Assembly (NCBI GenBank): GCA_964412195.1
Contig: CAYPNP010000029.1
Coordinates: 1-54,287 of the forward strand
Source of the DNA: CAYPNP01 sp964412195
GTDB lineage: Bacteria; Acidobacteriota; JAAYUB01
DNA: 54,287 nucleotides
Reading direction: 5' to 3'
Every line of letters begins with the position of its first letter. Position 1 is the first letter of the stretch. A program made the position numbers and the translations under genes. The notes beneath the pieces were generated by a model. That model was not told where the DNA came from and ran no database searches. It saw only the letters and a list, made by a program, of their open reading frames with translations. Of the stretch, positions 41,601 through 49,126 are shown one piece after another.

Positions 41601-43656
41601 GCTGTCGGCGGCGCCGGGCACCCGCCTGTTCCTGCGCACCGGGGCGGCGTCCAAGACGGACCCTGCCGCCCTGGCGCTGTCCACGGAACCCGGCGCCTGG
41701 CTGCCCGCGGAGGGAAGCTATGCCTACCCGGGGAATTTCGACAAGCTGAACCCGTCGCTCGTCGTGGTCCCGAAACGGTCCGATCCGGGCACCGGGGCCA
41801 CCACGCCACCGGCGAATCCCGCCGAGGTCCGGACCTGGAAGGGCCGGGTCTCCGGCCGCCTCAACACCGACGCCATGACCCGTTTCGCGATCTACACCGA
41901 CCACAGCCTGTTCCCCGGATGGGAGCGGAATCCCGCCTGCGCGGGCAATACGTTCACGTTCCGCGTCAGCTACGACTTCGATTCGGACGGCATTCCCGAG
42001 CGCATCGAGAATTACCCCAACGCCGCCCTCAGCGTGGGCAACACCTTCTCCTACGAGAACAAGCCCACCGAGTACGCCACCAACCTGATCTGGCCGTATC
42101 CCGCGCCGCTGGTGGTCATGCTGCTGGACGCGACGGCCAGCGCCCCGTTCCCGGCCGACATCCCCGCGGGCCGGCCGGCCGCCGTGACCCTGGACGTCTG
42201 GGGCGGCTCCAACACCCACCCGGCCGTCCTGCACGACGTGCCGGTCTCGGCGGAGTCCAGCCCGTCCCTCGGCCGGGCCTCCTGGATCCAGCCGCCCTAC
42301 GCGGAGGCGGCCTCCGCCGAGCCGCTGATCTGCCCCCACGTCGCCGGCGCCGGCGACTGGCGGACGCACCTGTACCTGGTCAATCCGGGCGCCGCCGCCG
42401 TGACGCCCCACCTGGAAGCGTACAACGCCCAGGGCGCCCTGCTGCAGCAGGCCACCCTGCCCGCCATCCCCCCCCGGGGTGCCTGGAACCAGGACTTGAG
42501 CGCCGTCCTGAGCGCCCAGACCCTGGAGGCGTACCCCTGGATCCGGATCCAGTCGGACAGCCCGCTGAAGGGGATGGAGAACATCACCACCGCCGACGGG
42601 ATGGGCGAAGCCCTGACCCCCCTGGACGCCCCCGTGGCCACCCGCCTGCTCTTCCCAGCCATCTTCTACTTCCCCTGGCCGGGCGGGATGTACACGGGCA
42701 TCGCCCTGGCGAATCCGAACGCCCAGCCGGCACACATCAGCCTCCAGGCGTACGATTACCTCGGCGGGAAGATCGGCGCGGCCCGGCCGGTCACGATCCC
42801 CGGGATGGGCAACACCGCCCAGCTCATCCAGGACCTTTTCCCCACCCCGCAGTACGACCCGATGGCCATCCGCTCCGTGGCCGCCGCGTCCGACCTGCCC
42901 CTGGCCGGCATGGAGCTGTTCGGCTACGAAGGGGACCCGGCGGTCGAGGGCCTGGCCCTGGTGCAGCAGTTCCGCCAGTCCATGGGGTCCCACGCCCTCT
43001 ACTTCCCCCACGTCCCCCCCCGCAACCAGTTCGACACGTTGCTCTCCTTCCTGAACACCGGCAGCGACAAGACCTCGGTGTCGGCCTTCCTGGTCAACGG
43101 CACCGACGGCAACAGCGCCCTTGCCAAGGCCTGGATCGACATCGCCCCGATGGATGACGTGGAGGATGACATCTACTTCGTCTGCGGCGGGAATGAGACC
43201 ACCTCGTTCCCGTTCGAGGTGTACGGCCGGCTGACCTCCGACCGGATGCCCATTTGCGGCGTGGAATTTCTTTTCGCCAAGAACGCCGACGACGAGGAAG
43301 ATTTCGAGTCTGCGCTGGGGATCGGTTCCGGCTCCAGCCGGCTCTTCTTCCCGGCCGTGGTCCAGCAGGGCTGGAGCGCCGCCCTGCGCCTCCTCGCCCT
43401 GGGCAGCAAGACGAGCGTGCCGTATACCGTCACGGCCTATGCCGCCGACGGCACCGAGATCGGCCATGTGGCGGGCACTCTGACCGTGGGCGCGAACAAC
43501 GCCCGGCCGTTGAAGAAGCATGAGCTGGCGACGGAAATCCCCGGCTGGGGCCAGGCGGCCTGGGTTCTGGTGACCGCGGACGGCCTGGTGGCCGGGGAGC
43601 TGTTCATGACCTCGCCCGACGGGCGCCGTTTCGAGGGCTACGCCGGCCTGCAGTGA
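38635..43656 (+). CDS. Secreted GH81 endo-beta-1,3-glucanase with C-terminal beta-sandwich repeats
   Basis: A 1673-residue exported enzyme. The start (MSTFRPPRRLES) has a strong AAGGAGG 5 nt upstream; the signal sequence is WKLLPAVFLVVGALLFAAPGDAA. The GH81 domain spans roughly residues 60-890, opening NFWPYFLPGQGCNTGP. Catalytic motifs are LNDRHFHYGYF (acid D639) and NDQESTSEAVN (E714/E718), preceded by YNTAYDTLLPSHDGYGS. It cleaves laminarin, callose or fungal glucan. The last ~600 residues carry four or more related units of the type 'FPAIF...WPGGMYTGIALANPNA..A.ISL.AYD..G' (from ~1215), a repeat common in large surface proteins, perhaps for anchoring or binding. It is far longer than typical bacterial GH81 (~700-1100). 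Confidence 0.88.
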   Translation: MSTFRPPRRLESNPIQRWKLLPAVFLVVGALLFAAPGDAAKAPAAGATVVSKKAVTFVESAAALTPAQGHGGGAATDNFWPYFLPGQGCNTGPIFNDPFVVAYAGEHQPVESSDWWTGVGLQWKGWVTADANSGFTNAFYNEPFAHAFLDEPTTNATRLPLPTHGFRFWNQRDMQVKTNEEYNLIRFTRGNLAPAASPIVTVGLKDVHPIRDAGLQPPQAAPWTNVTVRNYSDWGVVLGYASNGSELTITLANGSPFAWLERTQGTAPFRVWAGTPIGDDLGSLTVWYNQGGTLGLTVTNTAQDNGKFTNTSAYALFADAGTWTQTDSSDPMAHTKLFANDAASRVVVLAMPHNVDPADAAALTQAMTELQTYAWQRTVNTRLHYPPIPGSDASADIGGASLPLGYDAADARLRFVLKTTVDDFSTHGPGGTPLQLLFPHHRKNMIDADREHILTRDGQPAYTWRSVKGELVAYAGNRLVQELPVRGILPFLPNVGVDSAAPIAGQVPADDIYDTMKAWFYQGEPKPGGQRIPAFVRDLGTYMVYNSNTYSPELAGIFENLVIADQLAQSARLTGFDADLGKPRPAVAAEIRSAVLDALRELVGRWGDIYTSGFFIYNTAYDTLLPSHDGYGSVQNLNDRHFHYGYFLRSAAIIGRYDRAWLDDHLPLLEELVREVANADRNSARYPFLRNLSPFYGHSWANGTGNNGDGNDQESTSEAVNFAAGLFDLGQVLGRADWRDLGLYLYEQEIQGAEQYWFNQDADLDHSSGAFYNGNWPDAFVHYQKSGTAHITPFIGQVYQSKVTRETFFGSAAFPAFSNSLLIHAIPLSASSLYLGRNPQWLAKAWEEYQLEYSEDPRPSAYEVIVAGLQAQLPGTEPAAGKPGPIAALTRIRQDHEIFPPALNSQGKHWAYTLACLGSLDTSVHANIPAYGAFQLDGARTLVAYNPGGSPLTATFKDAAGQVVGTLQVPAYSMAAGPGGGSPTTFRPALSAAPGTRLFLRTGAASKTDPAALALSTEPGAWLPAEGSYAYPGNFDKLNPSLVVVPKRSDPGTGATTPPANPAEVRTWKGRVSGRLNTDAMTRFAIYTDHSLFPGWERNPACAGNTFTFRVSYDFDSDGIPERIENYPNAALSVGNTFSYENKPTEYATNLIWPYPAPLVVMLLDATASAPFPADIPAGRPAAVTLDVWGGSNTHPAVLHDVPVSAESSPSLGRASWIQPPYAEAASAEPLICPHVAGAGDWRTHLYLVNPGAAAVTPHLEAYNAQGALLQQATLPAIPPRGAWNQDLSAVLSAQTLEAYPWIRIQSDSPLKGMENITTADGMGEALTPLDAPVATRLLFPAIFYFPWPGGMYTGIALANPNAQPAHISLQAYDYLGGKIGAARPVTIPGMGNTAQLIQDLFPTPQYDPMAIRSVAAASDLPLAGMELFGYEGDPAVEGLALVQQFRQSMGSHALYFPHVPPRNQFDTLLSFLNTGSDKTSVSAFLVNGTDGNSALAKAWIDIAPMDDVEDDIYFVCGGNETTSFPFEVYGRLTSDRMPICGVEFLFAKNADDEEDFESALGIGSGSSRLFFPAVVQQGWSAALRLLALGSKTSVPYTVTAYAADGTEIGHVAGTLTVGANNARPLKKHELATEIPGWGQAAWVLVTADGLVAGELFMTSPDGRRFEGYAGLQ

Positions 43657-43723
43657 GATCCGTTCCGGCGGGGGCGGGCGCCTTCCCCGCCTTCGCCCAT
43701 CCCGAGAGCTCCGAGGTGAGAAG

Positions 43724-44218
43724 ATGCTCGTCCCGACCCTGTTGTTGATCATCTCCGCCGCCGGAGTCCACCTGGCGATCCGCCGGCGCAGCCTGAGCCC
43801 GCCCGTCGTGGTGGAAACCGTGCTGCTCTACCTGCTCCTCTTCAGCGCCGGGCTGGGGGGCCTCAACGCCTTCGTCGGACACATCTTCTTCTCCGACCGG
43901 ATCGCGGCCGGCATCGGCTGGCCTGCCGGCAACCCCTTCCAGCTGGAGGTCGGCATCGGGGACGGCGCCTGGGGCCTGCTCGGCGTCCTGTGCATCTGGC
44001 AGCGGGGCCGGTTCTGGCTGGCCACCGGGCTGGGCTGGTCGGTGTTCCTGATCGGGGCCGGCGCCGTCCACCTGCGGGACACCTGGCTGCGCGGGAACCT
44101 GGCGCCGTACAACGCCGGGATGATCGTGCCGAACTTCCTGCTGCCGGCGCTGATCCTGGTGTTCCTGGGCTTCTATTGGCGCCAGAACCGCGAGGCGATG
44201 CGGGGCAGCCTGCGCTGA
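43724..44218 (+). CDS. Small integral membrane protein (DUF6790-like)
   Basis: A 164-residue protein with about five transmembrane helices: MLVPTLLLIISAAGVHLAI, VVVETVLLYLLLFSAGLGGLNAFVGH, GAWGLLGVLCIW, FWLATGLGWSVFLIGAGAVH and MIVPNFLLPALILVFLGFYW. The central FFSDRIAAGIGWPAGNPFQLEVGIGD and the histidine-containing HLRDTW are conserved-looking motifs of an uncharacterised bacterial membrane family that I associate with DUF6790. Function unknown. It follows the glucanase by 67 nt on the same strand with a GAGGTGAGA ribosome site, so it may be co-transcribed. Confidence 0.7.
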   Translation: MLVPTLLLIISAAGVHLAIRRRSLSPPVVVETVLLYLLLFSAGLGGLNAFVGHIFFSDRIAAGIGWPAGNPFQLEVGIGDGAWGLLGVLCIWQRGRFWLATGLGWSVFLIGAGAVHLRDTWLRGNLAPYNAGMIVPNFLLPALILVFLGFYWRQNREAMRGSLR

Positions 44219-44557
44219 TCCCGCCGGGGCGGGCGCCGGCACCTGAAATCAAAACGCCGGGGCCCGGAGCCCCGGCGGCGGGAAAACCACTGGATTTGTC
44301 GTTGCCGGGATTTCTTCCCCCTTGCGAAATTTGCTCCCCTTGGCTTTATCTGAAGCGGGCGACCGGCCGGAGCCAACTCCAGCCGCGCTCTCTTCCCGCG
44401 GAATCGTCGCGAATCCGGTCTACCGGTCTTAGAGAGGCGGGCCGGCCCGAAGATTCAGGTTTTCCGGACTTTTCAATTCGGTAATAAAATTTTTGGAATC
44501 AAAGCGTTGGCGCAACGCCGCGGGCAACGGGCCGACGTGGCGCGGTCCCGCCGCCGG
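44219..44557. other. Spacer between convergent genes with a strong GC hairpin
   Basis: CGCCGGGGC (44255-44263) and GCCCCGGCG (44269-44277) form a perfect 9-bp stem with loop CCGGA. AAAA before it gives a minus-strand U4, so it may end transcription of the methyltransferase operon. The remaining ~280 bp shows neither a gene nor the short-unit repeats seen elsewhere. Confidence 0.5.
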
Positions 44558-45235
44558 TCACGGGGCGCCGGGCTTGCGCAGTTCCAGGTAGAAGGTCCGG
44601 CCCGTCTCCGAGCGCTTGACCACCCGGAAGCCGGCCTTCTCCGCCAGGCGGACGTAGTAGACCAGATCGTGCAGCGAGGGCGGCCAGTGCACGCCGTAGC
44701 CGGTCTGCACCTCCTTGCCGCCGGGCAGGTGGAAGAGGAACGGGAAGGCGGCGATGTCCTTGCCTTTCTCGAGTTGCTTCGGCAGGATCACGTCCCAAAC
44801 CAGGAACCGCCCGCCGGGGGCCAGCACCCGCCGGATCTCCTGGAACACCTTGAGGTGGTCGCCCTCGTTGATGTACATCAGCGTGAAGAACGAGGTGGCC
44901 ACGGGGAAGGTGTTGTCGAGGAACTTCAGGTCGCGGGCGTCCATGACGATCTTGAGCGGGCCGGCCGGAGCGCCCTCCAGCTCCCGCCGGCTGATGTCGA
45001 TGGCGATGACCTGCCGCGGCCGGATCTGCCCGATCACCCCCTCGCCGCCCCCGCCGATGTCCAGGATGTAGCCGGGCGACTCGATGTCCGGAACGGTCAG
45101 CTCCTGCCGCTCGAAGCGGTAGACGCGCCGCTCGTGGGAATCGCCCGCCGGGGGCGGGACGGGGGCCAACCCGCCGGAAGCCGCCCCGGCCGCCAGGGCC
45201 AGCAGCGCTGCGAGGAGGATGAGGCGCAGATGCAT
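44558..45235 (-). CDS. Class I SAM-dependent methyltransferase with an N-terminal signal peptide
   Basis: A 225-residue protein. The methyltransferase core has motif I ILDIGGGGEGVIGQI (~57-71), the acidic AIDISRREL, DARDLKFLDNTFPVATSFFTLMYI (motif II region) and LAPGGRFLVWDVILP, as in ubiE/Methyltransf_11. It begins MHLRLILLAALLALAAGAASG, a typical export signal with a possible cleavage after ASG. That is odd, because S-adenosylmethionine is cytoplasmic; the segment could be a membrane anchor with the domain inside. The motif I glycines are intact (DIGGGGEG). The start is 20 nt from the permease stop on the same strand. The substrate is unknown. Confidence 0.8.
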   Translation of the reverse strand: MHLRLILLAALLALAAGAASGGLAPVPPPAGDSHERRVYRFERQELTVPDIESPGYILDIGGGGEGVIGQIRPRQVIAIDISRRELEGAPAGPLKIVMDARDLKFLDNTFPVATSFFTLMYINEGDHLKVFQEIRRVLAPGGRFLVWDVILPKQLEKGKDIAAFPFLFHLPGGKEVQTGYGVHWPPSLHDLVYYVRLAEKAGFRVVKRSETGRTFYLELRKPGAP

Positions 45236-45254
45236 GGGTAACCCTCCAACGGAA

Positions 45255-46583
45255 TCAGTGTTCGGCTTCCGCCCGGGACTTTGCCCGGCGGGACCAGAAG
45301 TAGACCGGGACTCCGGCGGCCACCGTGGCCAGTCCCAGCAGCGACTGCACGGGCCGGGCGTATAGAGTGTACACCAGCATCCAGCCGTTGAGGAGCAGGA
45401 ATACGGCCGGCGTGAACGGATAGCCCCAGCAGCGGTAGCCCTCCGCCGGCGCCAGGCCCCGGGCCCGGACCACGAACAGGCCGGCCACGGCCAGGCAGGT
45501 GCAGGCGCTCAGGGTGAAGCCGATGTAGGTCAGGACGGCCTCGAAGGTGCCGCTCAGGACCAGGGCGATGGCGATGGCGGACTGCAGCCCGACGGCCCGG
45601 GCGGGCGCGCCGCGCCGGGTGAGCGGCCGCAGCCAGCGGAAGGCGCGGTGGTCCTCGGCCATGACGCGGGGGATGCGGGAGCCGGACAGGGTCATGCCGC
45701 TGACCGACGACAGCAGTGCCAGGGCCAGGATGGCGGACATGATGGACGCGCCGGACGGGCCGAAGATGTGCGCTGCGCTGACGTGGGCCACCTCGAGCAC
45801 GCCGCGCAGCTCGGCCGCCGGCGCGGTGCGCAGGAAGGTGAGGTTGAGGAGCACGTACAGCGCCGTCACCAGGAGCGTCCCCAGGATCAGGGCGCGGGGC
45901 ACGTCCCGCCGCGGATTGCGGATCTCGCCGGTGATGTAGGTCGCCGCGTTCCAGCCCGAGTAGGCGAAGAAAACGTAGACCAGTGACACGGCGAACGGGG
46001 CGCTGAGGACCTCCCGCAGCAAGCCGGTCCCCGCCGGCGCCGCCAGGGACTGGGGATGCGGCACCCGGAGCCCGCACCCGATCAGCACGAGGATGACCAG
46101 GATCTCCAGGGCGGTGACCACGTTCTGGAACATCGCCCCGCGCCGGACGCTGACGGAGTGGATCAGCGCCAGGGCCGCGATGCACCCGACGGCGGTGAGG
46201 TCCGGGTGCAGCCCCGGCACGACCCGGCCCAGGTAGCCGGCGAAGGCCTTGGCCGACAGGGCGATGGGGGCGGCGAAGCCCACCGTGGCCGACAGCCAGC
46301 CCGCCAGGAAGCCGGCCAGCGGGTGGTAGATGCGGCCCAGGAAGTTGTACTCGCCGCCCGAGCGGGGGTAGACCACGGCCAGCTCGGCGTAGACGGCCGC
46401 GCCGGCCAGGGCGATCACCCCGCCCAGCGCCCAGAGCAGCAGGATGGCCGCGGGCGACGACAGGCCGGCCAGCTGGAAGCCGAGGCTGGTGAAGACGCCG
46501 GTGCCGATCATGTTGGTGACGATCACCGCCGCCGCCGTCGGGAAGCCCATCACCTTGCGCACGAGGTCGGGAACCGTCGCCAT
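45255..46583 (-). CDS. APC-family amino acid permease
   Basis: A 442-residue transporter with 12 predicted helices. Helix 1 carries the substrate-binding break VTNMIGTGVFTSLGFQLAG. Helix 3 has YAELAVVYPRSGGEYNFL, helix 6 has FFAYSGWNAATYITGEIRNPRRDVPRAL, and helix 8 onward has SILALALLSSVSGMTLSGSRI. It resembles the LAT/cationic-amino-acid branch. Substrate not determinable. GGAG lies 7 nt before the ATG. It is probably co-transcribed with the methyltransferase downstream. Confidence 0.9.
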   Translation of the reverse strand: MATVPDLVRKVMGFPTAAAVIVTNMIGTGVFTSLGFQLAGLSSPAAILLLWALGGVIALAGAAVYAELAVVYPRSGGEYNFLGRIYHPLAGFLAGWLSATVGFAAPIALSAKAFAGYLGRVVPGLHPDLTAVGCIAALALIHSVSVRRGAMFQNVVTALEILVILVLIGCGLRVPHPQSLAAPAGTGLLREVLSAPFAVSLVYVFFAYSGWNAATYITGEIRNPRRDVPRALILGTLLVTALYVLLNLTFLRTAPAAELRGVLEVAHVSAAHIFGPSGASIMSAILALALLSSVSGMTLSGSRIPRVMAEDHRAFRWLRPLTRRGAPARAVGLQSAIAIALVLSGTFEAVLTYIGFTLSACTCLAVAGLFVVRARGLAPAEGYRCWGYPFTPAVFLLLNGWMLVYTLYARPVQSLLGLATVAAGVPVYFWSRRAKSRAEAEH

Positions 46584-46681
46584 TCGTTACTCCGGAAGAA
46601 CTGTTCCTTGACGTTCGGTGGTTATACTGTCACATCACCCGATTTGTTCAGCGGAACGGCCTTTCAAGATCGTGGGGGAAT

Positions 46682-46828
46682 CCATTTGCCATTTGCCATT
46701 GTCCATTTGTCATTGTTCATTTCAGAGATTCGAGATTGAAATGGGTGATCCGGTTCAGAAATGGCCTTTGGCAAGAATCGGTTTGAAAATGTCAGATGAC
46801 AAATGGCAATTGGCAAATGAAAAATGGA
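46682..46828. repeat. CATTTGC-unit inverted repeat upstream of the C1 peptidase
   Basis: The left arm 46682-46723 and inverted right arm 46785-46828 are built of CATTTGC/CATTTGT/CATTGTC heptamers with a ~60-nt loop. Same family as the middle arms at 9756-9873 and as 48949-49070. The spacer has no gene. Confidence 0.85.
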
Positions 46829-46869
46829 TTGCCTCCCCATCTTCCATTTCTCCCCTGCCTCCGTCCAGT

Positions 46870-46899
46870 TTGACATTTCCGCTGCCGGCAGCGTAAAAT
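46870..46899 (+). promoter_or_regulatory. Promoter of the C1 peptidase
   Basis: TTGACA (46870-46875), an 18-nt spacer containing a GCTGCCGGCAGC dyad, and TAAAAT (46894-46899), 40 nt before the ATG at 46939. Confidence 0.6.
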
Positions 46900-46938
46900 T
46901 CCATCGCAAGGCGGATCGACACGGGTCCGGGAGACACC

Positions 46939-48045
46939 ATGACGCGTTCCCTCATCGCACGGGCGGGCACACTGGCAGTCCTGGCCCTGGTCTGCCTGCC
47001 CGTCCTGCGGGCCGACGGGCCGGACGAGCTGGCGGCCATCCGCAAGGCCATCGCCGAGCACGGCGCCCGTTGGGTGGCGGCGGACAATCCCCTCTTCCGG
47101 CTGTCAACCGAGGACAAGAGGGCGATGCTGACCCAGGCGGTGCCTTCGGCCGCCCCGGGCGATGAATGGTTCGAACCCGACCTGGACCGCGTCCTGCCCG
47201 CCGCCCTCGACTGGCGGAACAACGGCGGGAATTACGTCACGCCGGTGCGGAACCAGGGCGACTGCGGGGCGTGCTGGGCCTTCGCCGCAGTGGCCTCCGC
47301 TGAGGCCCGCCACGCTTGGCGCAACCGGCTGACCGACCCTGAAATGAATCTCTCAGAGCAGCAGCTGGTCTCTTGTTCTGGTGCAGGAACCTGCCAGATC
47401 CCGGGTTATTGTAGTTTGGCTCTCGATTACTTGCAGAACACAGGCGCTGCCGACGAGGCCTGCTTCACATACGCCGCCAACGACCTGGACTGCAAACTCC
47501 GCTGCGCCGACTGGGCCGACCGGGCGGTAAGGATCCAGTCGTGGAGTTTGGTAACACAAGAGGATTACACCTCCACCGATGTGATCAAAAACGCTCTGCT
47601 TGATGGACCGGTAACTACCTGGTTCCGCGTTTACCAGGACTTCTACGCCTACGGTGGTGGAATCTACCAGCACGTCTGGGGCAGCTACCTTGGCAACCAC
47701 TTTGTCCTAATCGTAGGCTGGGACGACGCCACTCAGGCTTGGCTGTGCAAGAACAGCTGGGGAACGTACTGGGGGGGCAACGGCGGTTATTTCTGGGCCG
47801 CCTTCGCCGGCGCCAACTGCCAGTTCGGCTCCTGGACCATGGCCGCGACGGCCATCCCCGGCGGCGACCTGGACCACGACCTGTCAGTCACGGCGGCCGA
47901 CCTGGCCATCCTGCGGGACCGGTTGGCCGGAGCCGCCCTGCCCAGCGGCACGCGGCGGGCCGACTGCGACACGGTCACCGACGGCGCGATCAACGCCGCC
48001 GACCTGGTGTGGGAGATCCAGAAGCTGAACGGCCGCATACCTTGA
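46939..48045 (+). CDS. Secreted papain-family (C1) cysteine peptidase with dockerin-like C-terminus
   Basis: A 368-residue protein. Signal peptide (to ~25), a propeptide-like region (~27-85), then the peptidase (LPAALDWRNNGGNYVTPVRNQGDCGACWAFA). The oxyanion residue is Q106, nucleophile C112, then H254 (GNHFVLIVGWDD) and N272 (CKNSWGTYWG); all catalytic residues are present. The last ~55 residues hold two Ca-binding dockerin-type repeats (DLDHDLSVTAADLAILRDRL and CDTVTDGAINAADLVWEIQKL). No cohesin is visible in the window, so the dockerin may serve surface attachment or calcium binding. The stretch ~47340-47760 is less GC-rich than its flanks, hinting at recombination. A matching chagasin-like inhibitor lies upstream. 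Confidence 0.9.
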   Translation: MTRSLIARAGTLAVLALVCLPVLRADGPDELAAIRKAIAEHGARWVAADNPLFRLSTEDKRAMLTQAVPSAAPGDEWFEPDLDRVLPAALDWRNNGGNYVTPVRNQGDCGACWAFAAVASAEARHAWRNRLTDPEMNLSEQQLVSCSGAGTCQIPGYCSLALDYLQNTGAADEACFTYAANDLDCKLRCADWADRAVRIQSWSLVTQEDYTSTDVIKNALLDGPVTTWFRVYQDFYAYGGGIYQHVWGSYLGNHFVLIVGWDDATQAWLCKNSWGTYWGGNGGYFWAAFAGANCQFGSWTMAATAIPGGDLDHDLSVTAADLAILRDRLAGAALPSGTRRADCDTVTDGAINAADLVWEIQKLNGRIP

Positions 48046-48130
48046 CCAAATCATCTTCACCGCAAAGGCGCAAAGGGCGCCAAGGGGATCCAATGTTTTG
48101 GGATCCAATCCGGCAGGGACAAGAATTTCG

Positions 48131-48916
48131 ATGAAATACAGGCTGAAGCAGGCGGTGCGGTACGACGACCTGGACGCGGGGCTGCACCTGCGGCTGGCGG
48201 CGCTGGTGCGCGTCTGCCAGGAGTCGGCCGTGCGCCACTCGGAGCACGCCGGCTACTCCGCCGAGCGCCTGATGGCCGACGGCGTGGCCTGGGTGATGCA
48301 CAAGCTCGCCGTCGACGTCCGCCGCTACCCCCGCCGCGGCGAGACCCTCGCCGTGACCACCTGGTCGCGCGGCGGGCAGGGCTTCCGGGCGTACCGGGAC
48401 TTCGTCCTGACCGCGGGCGACGCGCCGGGCGGATCGGCCGCCGGCCCCCAAGCCGCGCCGCCCTCCGGCGAGGTGGTGGCCGTGGCCGCCAGCGAGTGGT
48501 TCTTCGTGGACGCCTTGCGCAGCCGGCCGAAGCGCTTCCAGCCGCTCCTGCTGGAGGAGTACACCACTGAAGCCGACCGCGCCCTGGAAGTCGACTTCGA
48601 GGCATGGCCCGCCTGGGACGGCGCCGGCGCCGACTTCGAGCTGGAGATCTCCACCCGACGCTCCGACTTCGACAGCAACGGCCACGCCAACCACGCCGCC
48701 TACCTGGACTTCCTGGAGACCTTGCTGTGGCGCGCGCCCGCGCCCGCCGGGGGGGACGCCTTCCCACCGGTGCGTTCGGCGCGGCTGACCTTCGCCGGCG
48801 CAACGCCGCCGTCGGCCGCCGCGGTGGCCGGCAAGCTCCGGAAGTCGGACGGCGGCGCGCTCTTCCTCATCGCCCACGAGGCCGGCCCGGCCTGCCACGG
48901 AAGCATCACCTTCTGA
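48131..48916 (+). CDS. Acyl-ACP thioesterase (double hotdog fold)
   Basis: A 261-residue FatA/FatB-like (PF01643) thioesterase releasing fatty acids from ACP. The N-terminal hotdog reads MKYRLKQAVRYDDLDAGLHLRLAALVRVCQESAVRHSE with WVMHKLAVDVRRYPRRGETL. The second hotdog has the active-site segment DFDSNGHANHAAYLDFLE, with Asn and His in the catalytic positions. ATG at 48131 starts the family-like sequence; only a weak GGGACAAG precedes it. An insertion APGGSAAGPQAAPPSGE (~100-117) is low-complexity. It stands alone between repeat-rich spacers. Confidence 0.85.
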   Translation: MKYRLKQAVRYDDLDAGLHLRLAALVRVCQESAVRHSEHAGYSAERLMADGVAWVMHKLAVDVRRYPRRGETLAVTTWSRGGQGFRAYRDFVLTAGDAPGGSAAGPQAAPPSGEVVAVAASEWFFVDALRSRPKRFQPLLLEEYTTEADRALEVDFEAWPAWDGAGADFELEISTRRSDFDSNGHANHAAYLDFLETLLWRAPAPAGGDAFPPVRSARLTFAGATPPSAAAVAGKLRKSDGGALFLIAHEAGPACHGSITF

Positions 48917-48948
48917 CCGTTGGATTCAATCCGATGACAGAGTGCAAT

Positions 48949-49070
48949 CCATTTGCCATTTGTCATTCACCATTTGCCATTGGTCATTTTCCAAACCGGC
49001 AGCGAATTCCTCGGCATCCGCGCCTCTGAAATGAAAAATGGCAAATGGCCAATGGTCAATGTCAAATGGA
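48949..49070. repeat. CATTTGC-unit inverted repeat between convergent genes
   Basis: The left arm 48949-48991 and inverted right arm 49028-49070 consist of CATTTGCCATTTGTCATT-like heptamers with a 36-nt loop. It separates the thioesterase from the alpha-2-macroglobulin-like gene and could act as a bidirectional 3' structure. Confidence 0.88.
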
Positions 49071-49126
49071 TCGCATCAGCCGTTTGACTCTTTCCTTCCT
49101 TCGTGCCTTCGAGGTGAGTCTGAAGC

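Noticed and set aside
40108..43752. 1214-residue minus-strand reading frame opposite the glucanase
   Set aside because: Gly/Arg/Val-rich shadow with no motif; the plus strand has GH81 catalytic motifs, a signal peptide and a good ribosome site.
48949..49070. Rho-independent terminator
   Set aside because: The inverted arms are long and AT-containing but lack a GC-rich stem followed by a T-run; annotated as a repeat.
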